Source: Strongyloides papillosus
Lineage: Eukaryota > Nematoda > Chromadorea > Rhabditida > Strongyloididae
Reading direction: 5' to 3'
Length of the DNA: 64,000 bases
NCBI GenBank assembly: GCA_005656395.1
Contig: SRSI01000035.1
Span: 620,001 to 684,000 of the forward strand
Shown here: piece by piece, positions 11,840 to 26,309 of the stretch
How the letters are laid out: each line of letters opens with the position of its first letter
Position numbering within the stretch: the stretch's first letter is position 1
The notes under the pieces: model-generated
The model's database searches: none
Told to the model about the DNA's origin: nothing
Seen by the model: the letters and a program-made list of their open reading frames with translations, nothing else
Program-made: the position numbers and the translations under genes

Positions 11840-13521
11840 GGTTGTTCAGCCTACAAAATACAATAAATCAAAGAATAAATTAAAGTTACTGAATTCAGTA
11901 TTAAGTTGTGTTTTTTCAGTAAAAAAGTTCTGTTTACTAGTTAGACAACACACCATCAAGTTTCGCCTTAAAACCACGAAGTACGATTTCCCAATAACTG
12001 TCACTCAAAGACATATGGCTTGTTTAAAACATTTAAATTTCAAAAAGCAAAAATGATTGTATTACTGTTTCATAAATTTTTAACATTTACAATTGACATA
12101 AAAAACGATTTTGAAATTTATACAAATTTTCCGCAAAGTAAACATTACAAATATAAGTCAATTCGTGTTCCACTCTTTTTTGTGTTTATATTTTCCATAG
12201 TCTCTATTATCATCTCAATATTCCTTTATTTTCATTTTTCTTAATTTTCCACCCTTCAAACAAAATACCACCACATTTGATTTTTATCATTACTCTTATC
12301 ATACAAATTTTTCTAGTTCTACAATCATTTTTTCTATACGCAGTAAGTTTATTTATTACAACAATTAACCATTTCCTCATGAATTGATATTGTAATCATG
12401 ATTATTTTAAAATGTATTTCTATCATTAAAAAGCACCACTTTTTTTATATGATAAAGGTGAATTAAACAATATAAATGTATCATTTTAACATTTTTCCTC
12501 TGATAAAAGAATATCATTCTATATTAAATTGATATGAATGTTATGGAATTAATTTAATTTCAATTCCCCATTAAAATGATAATATTTTTTATTTTATTGA
12601 AAAGAAAAATTTTTATAAAAAGTATACTTTTTTTTATGTTAATTATAGTTTAAAAAATAGCCTTTGTTTTTTGGAACGACATTTTAAAAGTAGAAAAGAT
12701 TATTTCAATTTTATTTCCACTTTATTTGTACTTATTTTGTGATAACTAAAGAAAATTTAATTTTTTCACGAAACTATTATTGTTTATTTTCCAATGTTTA
12801 TTTATAATAAATTCCTATACACATAATAGATGCATGAAGTTAGGTGACACAAAAAGAAGCTTTAACATTTTGCATATTTTTTTTTAATTTAAAATATTAT
12901 TTCTATGAGTTTAAGAAATAGTTTGAATATTATTCTTACATATTTTATTAGTTATTTTTAAAATGATGATAAATAAAGATTTTTGATAAGTGAGCTTTAT
13001 CATGTGATTAGTTTTATTTTTATTTCTCAAAAAAAAATATCAAAGTTATAAGTGTATTTATACAAGGATGTATAATGTTGGTTGGAATAAATAATTAAAA
13101 ATTAATACTTTTTTATGTTATAAGAGGATGAAATATAAGAAATCTTATATTATCTGTTTTCAGATGGGGATTTAAAAATATATCTTTATCATTACATCTA
13201 AAAGGTGTATTTAGTGGTTTAGCATTTTATAACTGTAAATTAAATAGTCGAAGATTATTATGGAAATATATATAAGTGCCAGTTTTAAATATGATATTAA
13301 ATTGTTTTTACCGTTTAATGTTTCTATAATGTTCACCTTTAATGGCATTTTTAATGTATTAAAAATATCATGCCTTCTACTAAAGGGTCATTTTAATGAT
13401 TATTATCAATCATCAGTAAATGCATTTGATATCTTAAACTAACATCTCTCACCTATTTATCTCAAACTTGTTTAAAATATTTTAACTACCATTTTCAGGA
13501 GGATTCAATTTATTTTTTAGT
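11840..13521. other. Divergent promoter spacer between NDUFB9 and guanylate kinase
   Basis: About 1.7 kb of AT-rich sequence between two head-to-head genes, so it must hold both promoters. Short open frames at 11802-12056, 12020-12244 and 13260-13442 have low-complexity composition and no recognisable domain. No repeat or RNA gene was recognised. Confidence 0.5.
13503..13521 (+). promoter_or_regulatory. Acceptor-like site just before guanylate kinase ATG
   Basis: A long T run ending in TAG, followed by TATG, places a strong 3' splice site one base upstream of the start codon. In nematodes this is a common arrangement for spliced-leader trans-splicing. It could equally be the acceptor of a 5' UTR intron. 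Confidence 0.45.
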
Positions 13522-14195
13522 ATGACTAATATTTGTCCAATTGTTATCAGTGGACCTTCGGGTGGAGGTAAATCGACAATTCTAACGAGAGCCATGAAAG
13601 AATATCCAGATATGTTCGGGTTTTCTGTCTCCAGTAAGTATAAAGATTAATATATTTTATTTATATTTAATCTTATCAATTCAAATCAATTTCCTGTTAT
13701 TTTATAGATACAACTCGCCAACCACGTGAAGGTGAACAACATGGCGTTCATTATTGGTTTACATCTAGGGAAGAGATGGTACAAATGATAGAGAATGGCG
13801 AGTTTATAGAATATGCTACATTTGGTTCTAATATTTATGGTACATCCAAGAAAGCCGTTGAGGAAGTTAGTAAGACTGGTAAAATTTGCATTTTAGATTT
13901 GGAGCTTCAAGGTGTTCGTAGTATAAAAAATTCCAACTTCCAGGCAAAATTTATATTAATTAAAGCACCATCTATTGAAGAACTTGAAAGGAGACTTCGT
14001 GCTCGAAATACGGAAACAGAGGAAAGTTTGCAACTTAGGTTAAAACATGCTAAAGAAGATATGGAGATTATTGATAATGAACCAATGCTCTTTGATAGTA
14101 TTATTGTTAATGATGATTTTGAACATGCTTACAATAAATTTATGGACTGTATAAAAGATGAAATTAAACAATTACAATCAAGACACACAGCTTAG
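13522..14195 (+). CDS. guk-1 (GUK1 orthologue): Guanylate kinase
   Basis: Exons 13522-13633 and 13708-14195 (74 bp intron, GTAAGT...TATAG, splitting an Asn codon) give 199 residues, the normal size of a cytosolic GUK1. The P-loop is GPSGGGKST at residues 11-19. The GMP-binding motif [17 protein letters not shown] follows, then [30 protein letters not shown] is the Walker-B-like segment, and the lid contains [17 protein letters not shown]. The enzyme phosphorylates GMP to GDP with ATP in nucleotide salvage. All key residues I can check are present. The Gly-Gly-Gly in the P-loop (usually Gly-Ala-Gly) is a mild variant. An AATAAA signal lies shortly after the stop. Confidence 0.96.
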
Positions 14196-17109
14196 GTTTT
14201 CATATAAAAATAAAAAAAATCTTTTAATTAATGTAATTAAAAATTCTATGATAATAAATAAAATCTTTAAGATGTTTAAGAACAATTAAAGTATAATCTT
14301 TCATTTAGCATCCAAAAATCTGCTAAACCTCGTTTATAAAAGCACAGAAAATGTGTTCTTAAAAATAAAAGCTTTTTAAAAATTCACAATTTTCATTATA
14401 AATTATCTCATATTTTATTAAGCATAAGAAGATTATTTACCTGTTTATCTAGAAGATTAATACAATAACAACATTAAAAGTACACCTTTATATGAACAAC
14501 AATCCATCAATTATTTTTAATTTTCTATACATATTAGTGTAAACACTAATGATACTAGTATATTTATTTAATAAAAGACATTCGCCTACTGAATTTATCA
14601 TTAATAAATCATATTGAGACTGATAGAATTAGGTTGTGTTTCCAATTATGTGGTGTAGAACTTGAAATTATTGGGATTAGGAGTGTTGGTAACCGTGGAA
14701 ATTGATAAATCACTTATTTAGATGTATCATTTTCTGTTTTTAATCATCTAAGTACTTTTGTATCATTGCCAAATAATTAGGAATACATTAAGGAGACTGG
14801 GTAATGCCTTTACTTACAACTACTGAAGTTTTTTACTGTAAGACAGACCAGGAAAGAGTAAAGATGTAATCTAACTTCCATGTAATAAGATACGTAATAA
14901 ATTATTTTTAGATAAATACATTTGTTATTTAAAAAGAATGTGACATAATTTTGTAAATCATTCTTAAACCTATTTCGTACCAAATTCATCTTCATTAAGA
15001 CAAACTAATCTTCTCGGAAAACTAAATTTATACATTAAAATTATTAAAAAAATATGTAATAAAGTTATTTATAGCATGACATGATAAGAGCAAAAATTTC
15101 AATATATAATCTTAATCACATCTCATGCTTTTTTATTTACTACTCTTTAAAACATATGACTTTTATATCTTAATTTTTTATATTAAGATTTAATAAGAAT
15201 AATGAAATAAGAGAAAAAAACCATATTCTTATTTATTATTCAAGTAATTTTTTTGAGAAATCACTGAAAGTCCCAATTAAAAAAAATGTTGCATTTTAAT
15301 ATTAATGATATGTATAAAATATTTTGGTCTGAAGGTCACAAAATATCAATCATTCTTACTTTTCGGATAAAAGTATTAATTATCATTACCTATACGTTAT
15401 CTTTCAAAGTTAACATACTACTTGTGATATGTTGTCATCCAGTGTGGTGCTTTAGAAGTCAAGACACAAGCAACCAAATGATAAGAATGTAAGTAATAAA
15501 AATATTGGTACGAAAATCATATTACAAAACATTTGTAAAGTTAGAAAAAATTTTAAATTAGATGCGGCATTTAAAATTAAATTAAAAGTTTGAAAAGATT
15601 TTTTGTTTTATGTTCACGGCAACTCCTAAAATAATGTGTTTTACTTTAATACATTCACCATAACATCCCTTCCATCACATGATTGTGCTTTTTAATTTTT
15701 ATATATCATTTAAAAATTTATGAAGTACAAAAAATTTTTATATGTTAACGAATCGCATAACATTTAAAATCTATTAGGCATATTAAATATTTTATGATTT
15801 TTAAAGGATACTTTTTTGTTTGAAATAAACAGTACACATAATGTTAAATAATTATAAAATTTGGGGGAAAATTAACATAATAATAGATGCTTTATTCATT
15901 CATAAATGAGTTCAGTATCTGTATGTTTTAGTGATACTCTAGGTGTTCTTCTTTTATAAAATCGCGCACATCTCACAATCATTGTTTTATTCTTCCATAT
16001 TATTCCTTACAATCAATTTATTTTTTGTTACCAACTCGACAATTGAACATAATTGTATATGGTAATCATAAAACAATGACTATAAATGAAGTACATCCTT
16101 TGTAAAGATTATCTTTGTTGTTCAGACATATTGATAACATTTGATTAAAGTTTTTTCTTATTTTATTGTGTAATTGATACACTTTTTTTATATATTCAGG
16201 CACTTAAGTTTATTATTTGCAAAAAATAGGCGGTTTCAACGACTTATCTAGCATCTCAAAACACAATTTATTTTCATATTATTTTTCACTTTCATAAACT
16301 ACTTTACGCCAAATACAACCATTACAAAAAAACAAAGTTAAGATAAAGGTCAAAAAAAGTTCATATTCTTTGAGTTTGTTTCCACACGACTGACAACATA
16401 TAGGAAAATAGCCAAAGTTATGCAATTTTTTCTTCTAATTTTCATCCTTCACCGTATTTATCATTAACTAATATAAAAAATTTAATTCAATAAGAAATAT
16501 TTTCTTTGATTTAAATACAAAAATAGATAATTTTTGAATGACATATAATAGATTATTTAATGATAAAAAAATTATATTTATAAAATAATAAGGATTTTTA
16601 ACATAGAAAAAACTTTGTATCATTTCCCTTCTTATTTTTCATATTATTTCACACACCCTTCTCATTCCCCATCGTTAATATCATCCAAATAATATATATT
16701 TATTCTCATTTTTATTATACATTTATATAATATAATATTCATTTCATAGGACACTGAAACTACTTATATTCTTTAATATATACTTGATATAATCTATTAT
16801 ATTAGTATCTATAATCTGTTTTAAAAAAAATATTACCCTTTTAGAAGAATATATAAATATTCATAAGGAATTGTTTTATTGTTATCTTTTGTACTAATAC
16901 AAGAAATTTTTTTTATACTTCATTATCAATTTTTACTATCACCAAATACATATGTATATTTGTGTGCATTTATTTTAATTCAAATGCATCTAGACATCTG
17001 ATTAAATATTATAAATGGTATTGAAATTTTTAGGATGACGTTAATTTTAATATCATACAGAAGTGCTTACAAGTTTATTGTAAGATTTTGTTTTAACTAC
17101 ATTGTGGAA

Positions 17110-17312
17110 TATTTAAGCAGAGTTTGTGTTATCATCAAATGATTTTGTTACATTTAGTTGTGGTATTATTAATTTTGATGGGGAAACTTTGTATTTACAT
17201 GTTCGTTTTGTAAATTTTAATGTTTGTGTTTGTCAAGATATTCCTTCAAATTCTCCACCAACGCACATGATTCGTATACATAACTTTTTGATTATCTATA
17301 ATAAGTCAGGTA
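17110..17312 (+). CDS. Candidate orphan exon, low confidence
   Basis: After an acceptor-like TTTAAGCAG, a 60-codon frame runs through balanced residues (contains SSNDFVTFSCGIINFDGE and CQDIPSNSPPTHMIRIHN) to a possible GGTAAAA donor near 17311. Its composition is less biased than the surrounding spurious frames. There is no ATG and I know no homologue. It could be an exon of an unidentified gene or chance. Confidence 0.15.
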
Positions 17313-18197
17313 AAAAATTCTAATAAAAACAAGTTTTTTAAAAAATCATATTACAGAAATATAAAATTTCTAAGTTATTATTAACATTTTCACATATGTT
17401 ATAACTATAAAAATACAATAAATTCCAAATAAAAACTAAAATAAACTTTCTACACTATTAAGTAATTTTTAACAATGTTTCATAAATCATTTTTTTATTC
17501 CTTACAATTTATATTATACTATAATTTAACATATGTGTATTGCCTCCATTGCAAGGTTACATTTTCTTTTTCTAATAATTTTCTAAGACAATATAAAGAG
17601 TATTATAAGTAAGTAAACAAATATTTGACATTCCTTTTCGAGAAAGTTGTTTTTTATCTTGTACTTTCTTTTCTATTCATATTTAAACATATGGCCATTT
17701 TTGTGAAAAAAATACCGACACTGTATACAAATTAATCTTTCACCGCAAACTTCCATTTAAATTGTTGTTTGAGACATTATTGTAATCCAGTTAAAATATT
17801 TATAAAATTAAAATTTACTTATTTGAGGCTTTATTTTCCTATAGAAGTTTTTCATTCTTAAGTGTCATTTTAAAGAATTATAGTGTAATAGCAACATAAA
17901 GTAGCTATATTTTTTTACCTTTTCATTTATCATTTAATTTCTTATTAATTTTTAATGAATAAGAAATTTTTATCACAAAGAGATATCTTTATAACATAAT
18001 TTCATTTATACTTCCAGTAATAACTTAATATCATTAAGTTTATAAAAAGAAAGTGATTCTTTTTACTAACACACTTTCAATCGCCACATGCTTAAAATTT
18101 TTTTCTTACATCATTTCATATGATTTAGTTATTCTATTTTTTGATATTTAAAAGAAAGAGAAAATGATGTGTTTTAGTTTTTGTTTAAGGCCGTTAT

Positions 18198-18416
18198 ATG
18201 GAGGTATATTGTAAGATATTTGTAAAAATTTATTTAACTAAAAATATAAAATTGAAATTCTATCAAGGCCGTTTTCGCAATACTCCTTATCTTATATGTT
18301 TTTCTTGTTCCATCATCGTTTCTATGATTTTAGGTATAAGTGATGATGAAGTTAGCAATGTACCAGCTGGGTGTAAGAAAAAAAATTATTTGGGTCATAA
18401 AAATACTACCAAATAA
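18198..18416 (+). CDS. Candidate small membrane or secreted protein, low confidence
   Basis: A complete ATG-to-stop frame of 72 residues with a hydrophobic core (YLICFSCSIIVSMILGI), followed by an acidic then Lys-rich, Cys-containing tail (DDEVSNVPAGCKKKNYLGH). This could be a small secreted peptide, but no homologue or splice context supports it. Confidence 0.2.
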   Translation: MEVYCKIFVKIYLTKNIKLKFYQGRFRNTPYLICFSCSIIVSMILGISDDEVSNVPAGCKKKNYLGHKNTTK

Positions 18417-21400
18417 TCAAATGGAAATCTGCTGATTGTCATATGGAATTATGAATTTTTTCTATTTTGTATTATTAGAAAAATCAACTTTTCAAACATT
18501 CCTTCATATTTTATTATAATCATGTAAACTGTTAATGTAAAGTACCCTTCTTGTTTTTAAACAATTTTTCCTTCATAAAAAGATCAATTCTTCTTTCTAT
18601 ATTTTATGTACTGTCTCCTTAACATATATAATGCTTCTACCATTAGTTCAAAGAAGATATAATATATAAATAAATTAACTAACAAAATTGTTTTACATTA
18701 TATAAATGCATTAGGTTTTTTTTTCTTTAACTAACCAATGCATTACTCCATAGATTACGCTTATTCAAACATTCTATTTTATTTTTTTCAATTACAATTA
18801 TTTTATTCAAATGATATTAATGAATAATTTGATAGTATAAATTGATACTATTTTTTATTGTGATAGTTGCACTTTGTGCATTCATTAGAAATATTCATAT
18901 ACAATTACGACCCGTATAAATAAATGAGCTTTAATTACCTTTTTTTAACTTTACATTCTTATACTTATTAATATATCAACAATCATCTAGGAGATTTACT
19001 GTATATCTAATACTCCGTAATCAAATATTATTTCAAGAGGGTCATTTACCTTTTCCTTCCACTAATTTAACAACCAAAATCGGCAGAGAAAGAGGCAACC
19101 TTTCTATTTATATAAGCAATGATTAGGGTAATCTAAAGTTATTTTCAAACACAGATTATATACATATTAACATTTAACATTAACATGTCTAAGTTACTTT
19201 GCCATCTCAAGATAACATGCCATTAATATGTGATTCAACATTTTTATCATGATAAAAACTTTCTTTTATACATTTTATTTTTGATTAATGTGATTTTTAT
19301 GATACTCAATTTATAAATCACGCCTTCTTCAATTATATATATTATTTCTAACTTTTTTTCTTTCATTAAGATATTCTAAATTATTATAACATTTAGATGT
19401 TAATCTTTTTTAAAACATTTTATATATAGGTATCTATATATTTTTATTACGTATTAAAGTTATATATTAAAATATATATATGCATTATATACATTCTATT
19501 AGCATCATCTTCAACAGCACCTAAATTTCCCTTTCTACCTAACTGCTGTATGTGTTTTGTCTTCGTTATTGTCCTCTCCAATCATTAGTAATAGTTGTTA
19601 ATGTGATCTCAACTTTTTTCTCTACAAACTATTTAAGTGTATAGTAAAAAAGAGATATAAATTTTTAATTTAAAAATTGGTAGACGAAAAAAACCATTTT
19701 GCATTTGCTATTGTTAAAGGGCAACCTCTAAAAATGTTTCTCTCACATTTCATTCAACAAATATATGTCTTTCTAAAATATCACAAAAAATATATATTCC
19801 ACTTACTATTTTGTAGAGTTTTACTTTATCTTTATATACCAACTAATTATTATATTATTGTACACCCACTTTAAAATATATAACTAAATTTATAATTATT
19901 TTAACAAAACTAATATACTAATATTCTTCATTCTTATCATTTTTAAGGTTTTTAAAGTACAATCTTTAAAGTTACCTTCTGATTTGATTATCTAAGACAC
20001 ACCTATAACCATAATAAGCAACATTCTTGAGTATATTTAATAAAGAATTGTTCAAACATTCTAATTAATTAGAACTACTTTTTTATTAACTTCCCATTTT
20101 TTTACTTCTACATTTCTACATATTTATAATCAACTTATATTCGCTAGATAACACAAACATAACTCTTTATATAAATTTAGCATTTTTTTCGGTTTTTTTT
20201 TACTTAAAGTATGTTTTAAAAAGTAAATAATCTACGATATTTTATTCATTACCACCACCATCATCTATTTCTCTCTCTTTTCTATTATTTCCTTCAATTT
20301 TTTATATTAAATATTAATTGTATGTAGTGGCAATGGAATGTCATTGATACACATATGTGCGTGTATGTGATATAATCGGTATAAAATATACAAATTTATA
20401 ATTTGTATATAATAGATACTTTATCATGATTTGTGTAATATTTTAAGCAAGACGGGGTTTTACCCATAAACCAGACGAGAATTCTCAACTCTCTCCTTTT
20501 TCTATCATTTTTTTTCTTCTTCTTCCTCTTTAGTATCACTACTCTTTTAAAACTTATTATATTTGTTTATTAATGTATAGTGTAGAACGTCTACAAGTGG
20601 GTGTGTGAGAGAGAGAGAGGTAGCCGGATATAATTACAGGTCTCCGAGACGATTTTAAACATTTTTTAAAATTACATTTTTAATATGTTTGTACTTTTAT
20701 ATTAACATTCATTAAAATTACCTCCATGAGAGTTTTTACATCTCTCTCCCTCTCTCATTAAAATAATTTTATTTAAATTCCTATCATAAACTTTTTGTAT
20801 ATTCCTCTTATCATCATCATTTATAGAAGAAGACAACATGACAAAACAATAAAAGTAATATAATCGTAAATCAGTTCAACTGATTTCTCACTTTATTTTA
20901 ACACATTAAAAAGCATTTATATGCGTTTTTATTTTATACAAGTGTATATCTATTATTATAATACTTCGAGGAGGGTACAAAAACTGTCTATCACTTATAC
21001 ATTTCATTTAAAATTCTCGTCTAGAAGTGTATCTTTTGTCTACCTTTCTTAAATCTTTTTCTACTCCCTCGATAAATAAAAAATGAGATCCATGTATTAC
21101 TTTCCTTTTACTATATAATCAAACTACAAATTTTTATTTGCACTTTTAAATGTGCAGTGAGAGTCACATTATTGTCATAGTTAGTATACTTTTTTATAAT
21201 TAGAAAATAATAATTACTTTCCTACCACATCTCCGATACTTATTATTTAATGTACCACATTGATAATTGTTTTTCGTTGCTTTATAAAATATTTGCAGTT
21301 ATAATAATTTTTTTATACCAAATAATATATCTTAACACCTGTTATATTATCCACTTTTTCTATTTATTTTCTTTTCCATACAAACAAATTTCTGTATTTA

Positions 21401-24189
21401 TTTCCATCGTTTTTAATAATTACTTGTATTTTTCACAATTTTCCAATAACTTTTCATTATTTATTAAGTTTTTTATTGCAAATAGTGTTAGAAAAATTCA
21501 AACTCGGTTATTTGCACATTAGTTATTTGTATTTTTTTATTTTTATTTATAAATAGATTAAAAGAGGAATATCATTAAAATTTTTATAATCGCATGTGTT
21601 CGCCAATGATTTGATTATCATCTACTATTTTAAAATATATATTTTTTTATTCATAAGTTAGAAATTATCACTGACATCACATTAAAATTTGCAATCGCTG
21701 TAGATTATAATTTCATGACACATAAACTCATGAATAATCGCTACTAAAAAATCAAAAATAAATTAATCTTTTAAAAATACTTATCATTGATAAAAGTACA
21801 AAAGATACACATCAACCACCTTGATACTTTTTATTGTCTCGTTAAATATTTCCTTTATTTATGTAATGTGCCCTCTTTCATGTCTAGATGATATACTCCC
21901 ATTATTTATTTACCCTTTTTAAAGTATCCCTTAAATTGTAAAACAACAAAGGCTTTTGTTTTTATAGTTTAACAATATTAATAATTCACCATTTAACCAT
22001 GAAATATGTATAACTATTTATCAAAAAGAATATATATGAGTAATAAGAATAGGGATGTTGAAATTCAAACTATTTTTTATGACAAATATTTCATCATACT
22101 TTTTTTTATTCTTAACATTTAATAATATTTCAACATACGTATTATGTATTTTTAATGTAAATATATTATTACACATTTCATTTATATAAGCTTACTTTAA
22201 ATAATTATTGTTTAAAATACGTGTATTAAAATATTATTCTTATGTTCCTTTTATCATTATTTTTCCTTACAAAGTAAATTTAAATAAAAATTATCATCTT
22301 GTGCCATTCAATTTGATGTAATGTAAAAATATATATTCATTTTCTTATGTCACATTATACATAAAAATTTTTTCACATAACAACTGGCTCGTGTTCTTAA
22401 AGTAGTACATTTTCATTAAAAAATATAATATATTCCATATTTTTTAAATACTACAAATACAAATTATGATGTTAATAAATTTGTGCCATCCTTTTTTTTC
22501 TTTCTTATTTCTTCATATCTCTCTCTATCTCCTCTTTTTCTTATTCTCATTTCATATTATTATATGCCTTTTTGTCAATTAAAAATAAATTGATAAATCA
22601 AATGTAGCTTAGTAATATCGTTAAATAGTGAATATATAATGGAATGAGAAGATTGATCTTGAAGTTTAATGCCATTGTATAACATATAAGTAGTCTTTTT
22701 AATGTAAATTACCCTTTAACATAGGTTGTTCTCCTACTTTATAATACGCCGTTCAAAATATAATTTGTTATATCCATACACTTTTACTTTTGTTTTATCT
22801 TTTTATTAAATCGCTTTTTTAATTAATCATTTTACATTCCTCTGAAGTATATATAGATTCTTCCTGATTTTTTCACTATATATATGTATAACAATAAAAC
22901 ACCGTTAGTATATTAAAGTAATATTTTAAAATGTTTACAATATTAATCTAATTTTTACTTATTTACTATAAATATTTCTCTTTATAACAAAATTTCTATT
23001 TATTTATTCTTAAGCATCATAAAAGCATTTTTTTATTTTTCACTTTTCATTTCGCTCTCCCTAATAACATATTATTAACATTTTAAAAAATAGTACTTTT
23101 TTCATTTAAAAAAGTTATTTTTTTACAAATGTAAATAATAATGAGGGTGTACTATTAACGGCGGTAAGTACTTTTAATCTATTACCTAAAGTATCAAAAT
23201 TATCTATATATATCATTTTTGACGGCATTTCTCCTTTTAGATAGAGTCCTAATAGTATAAATACTATATATCAAAGAAATGTAAGAAACACTTCTGTGTG
23301 TGCACAATAAACTTTTTATTTTTTTTACTCTAAAAGACAAACACTTCCGCAGATAGAATTTTTTTTTCTGTTATGTACAATTCAAAAGTTTTTATCGTTC
23401 TTTCTTATTTAATTTCTGTTTTAACATTATATTTAGATAAGTAAAGGAAAATAATCTTTAATGGTGAAACGTTGAATGGTGTTTTTTACATTTTGATCTA
23501 GTTAGAATATGTATTAATGTAAAGAAATTCTTGAGATAAGCTTCTTTTTATTTTTTTGTATTTCTAAAAAACATTTTTTAATATCTTTTTTATATATATT
23601 TTAATAAATCCGAAATCTTATAACAAAATGCGTTAAAGGGAACATTAGTAAATAATTAATATTTTTAAATAGACTTTTATTTTTATTCTTAATCATCCAG
23701 AATAAAAATAATCTTTCATTTTTAGTAATCTTCATTCCCGCCTGGTGTGTACTTCAACCAACGATAACGTATATGTATGTATGTTAATTTTTTTTATCAA
23801 AAATTTTGAGTCTATAACTATGTCCCCTATCTCCCATTCATACTCTACTCCATTCACCTTCAAATAAACTTTCAACTAACTATTTTCTTTTCCCCAAGAT
23901 AAAAAGCTAGTTAAAAATTTTTGTATGTATGTGTATTCATTTAAAAATAACAGAGATACATTTCTCTTTTTATATCAAAAGAGAGATATAAGGTTGTTAT
24001 AATGTATTGTTAGTTATAATGTTTTAAATTCTCTACCAACTTTTTTTTATTCATAAATAGATATATTATTGTTGTAGGCTTTTTTTTTGTGAATGTACAT
24101 TTTTAAGTCATTAAAATAATAATTGTTTATGTGATAGGTTAATTGATAATTCTTTCACTCCTTTAATGTGCATGTAAATATCATTGTGA

Positions 24190-24523
24190 TACGCACTTTT
24201 TGTATGAATTCTCGGAAAGAGCATATGTAGATTGTGTGTGTACATTCATATATAGGAGAGTAGTAGATAGCCGGAGATTTGTGGACCCATTAAAAAAAGA
24301 GAGAATTTCCCTTCATAAAATCATTCGGGATGGTATAAAAAAAATTTTGTGGATGTAAAAAAGAGTGCGAAGTCGCAGGCGCAGTTGGAGAGTGAACATA
24401 TATACACATACAATCTATTTATTCAAATAAATATATACATCCAGTTTTTGATGGTTTGACTTTTTTGACATTCTACAAAAAGTAAAGTGTACTAAGTAAC
24501 TTCCCATTTGTCTTTCTTAATCA
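24190..24523 (+). promoter_or_regulatory. Putative promoter and 5' UTR exon for the ULP2-like gene
   Basis: This is a locally GC-richer patch in the desert. It has a TATA-like GGTATAAAAAAA near 24334, the block GAGTGCGAAGTCGCAGGCGC near 24363, and ends at a strong donor (TCA|GTAAGTATT) at 24524. The next good plus-strand acceptor before a start codon is TTCCCAG at 26292-26294, 15 bp before the ATG of the ULP2-like gene. A roughly 1.77 kb 5' UTR intron is therefore possible. This is inferred from sequence signals only. Confidence 0.3.
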
Positions 24524-26309
24524 GTAAGTATTCTTTTTATTAAACACCGAAACCAATATTTTAACAAACTATCCAAGTTCTCGGTAGACGTTTAGTAAAT
24601 GAGAAGAAGTAGATTCAAATATACCTACGCTAGTTATGTTCTCGATTTTTAACATATTTTTTTGTAAAGTTTTCCTAAAATGATAAATTATAAGAATAGT
24701 TATGTAGTTTTCTTGTGCACATCATCAACTGGAATATAGGTATTATATGTGTTGTGTTGTATTAAGATGTATCTATAACACAAAAGTTTTGTTATATATA
24801 TATCCTTAGTGATTTGCCGATTTCCACATCATACTACTAGCCTCCCCTATCCCTACTCATTTTCATTAATTTATACATTAAAACTGTTGTAAAGAAGTTG
24901 AAATAGTCAAAAAGTTTTATTGGCGTATCAAAAATGAAACTAAAAACTTTTTAAACTCATTAAACATTCACATCTCCTCCCTGCATTGTATGTGTATTTT
25001 AAAAATAATCTATTCATTTAATCTTTATTAAATTTTAAAGTACAAAAAAATCATATATTAAATATAATAATATTAATTTACGTAGTTTATAATATTAAAA
25101 TAAACAAATAAATTATATTACATAGTTAAATTTCTATTGCATATTCTCTATTTATTTGCTAAATAATATTTTTTCTATTTTATTTATTTATATTAATGGA
25201 ACAAATAATTTTCTTCCTACGTATTGTTAGATTTTTTATTTAATGTTTTTTTTGTTGTACTTTAATAATAAGATACTTCAAAGGGGAGTCTAATATTTCG
25301 AAATACATGAAATAGAAAATACCTCTCTCTCCTAATATATATATTATTTAATACTTTCTTTTAAAATAAAACGTCGAAATATGTAAAATTCTGTAATTTT
25401 TTTCTATACTCTTTTAAAAGAAAAAGGTCTCATTTACTTCAACAATAGTATTAATAGTATTAAATTATTTAGGAGATTCATTCTTTTTTTAACTATCTGT
25501 TTTTTGAACTATACAATATTTAGTATCAAAGTTCATTGACGAATTGATGGGAATATTTTTTTGCGATCGTTACATATTAGAGGTATTACAATAAAATTAT
25601 TCCTCTATCATTCGCTTGATAACCTAATAACAGAAGGAAAAGAACTTTTTTTTTCTTGCAATTGACACATTCCTCCAACGTGTAAAATAAATTTTGAGGA
25701 GGTATATAAGTTTGATTAATAATATGATGGTCTACATCATATAATTGCTCGATAATTTTGCTCATAAAACAATTTAAACATAGATACTATAATATATAGA
25801 TAGTACTTTAGGCGTAGCATTAGCCACTTTTTTTATTATTATCAAAATAGTCATGTACATATCAATAATTTCGTATAAAGATACTATTCTGTAAATGTTA
25901 TCGAAGACATGTATTAATAAAAAAAGTAGATAGACTTCTTTCTAATCAAAAGTAATAATTATATTATCTTTATAAAATTATTCTTCTCACAAGTACAATA
26001 TATATAACTTGCAACATTCCTCTTTTTTCATTAACATTTTTATGATTTTTTTTATACTAATTTTTAAAGTGTACATTTATTTTGTTACATTAATTATATC
26101 AATCTTATCATTTTAATAACCTTATTTTAGAACGACAATCAATGTAAAAAAAATAAACTGTTTATTTTATTATTTGATTTTGATTAATTGTTGATTCTAT
26201 TTATTATATTGTTATCAGTTATTTAAATTATATCTATAATTTGGTTATCAATTTTTAAGTTTGAGTACAAGTCCAGTTTTTATCTCATTCCCAGTTACTT
26301 GAAATAAAA

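Larger units (their letters stand above)
14196..26294. other. Twelve-kilobase AT-rich gene desert
   Basis: No recognisable protein domain, tRNA or rRNA was found on either strand. The sequence is mostly A/T homopolymer mixtures with small microsatellites, for example GA repeats near 20610 and CT-rich runs near 20745. Two short frames (17126-17323, 18198-18416) are listed separately. A GC-richer island near 24190-24530 ends in a good splice donor and may be a promoter and 5' UTR exon for the ULP2-like gene. Tall regulatory deserts of this kind are unusual next to compact genes with introns under 100 bp. Confidence 0.5.
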
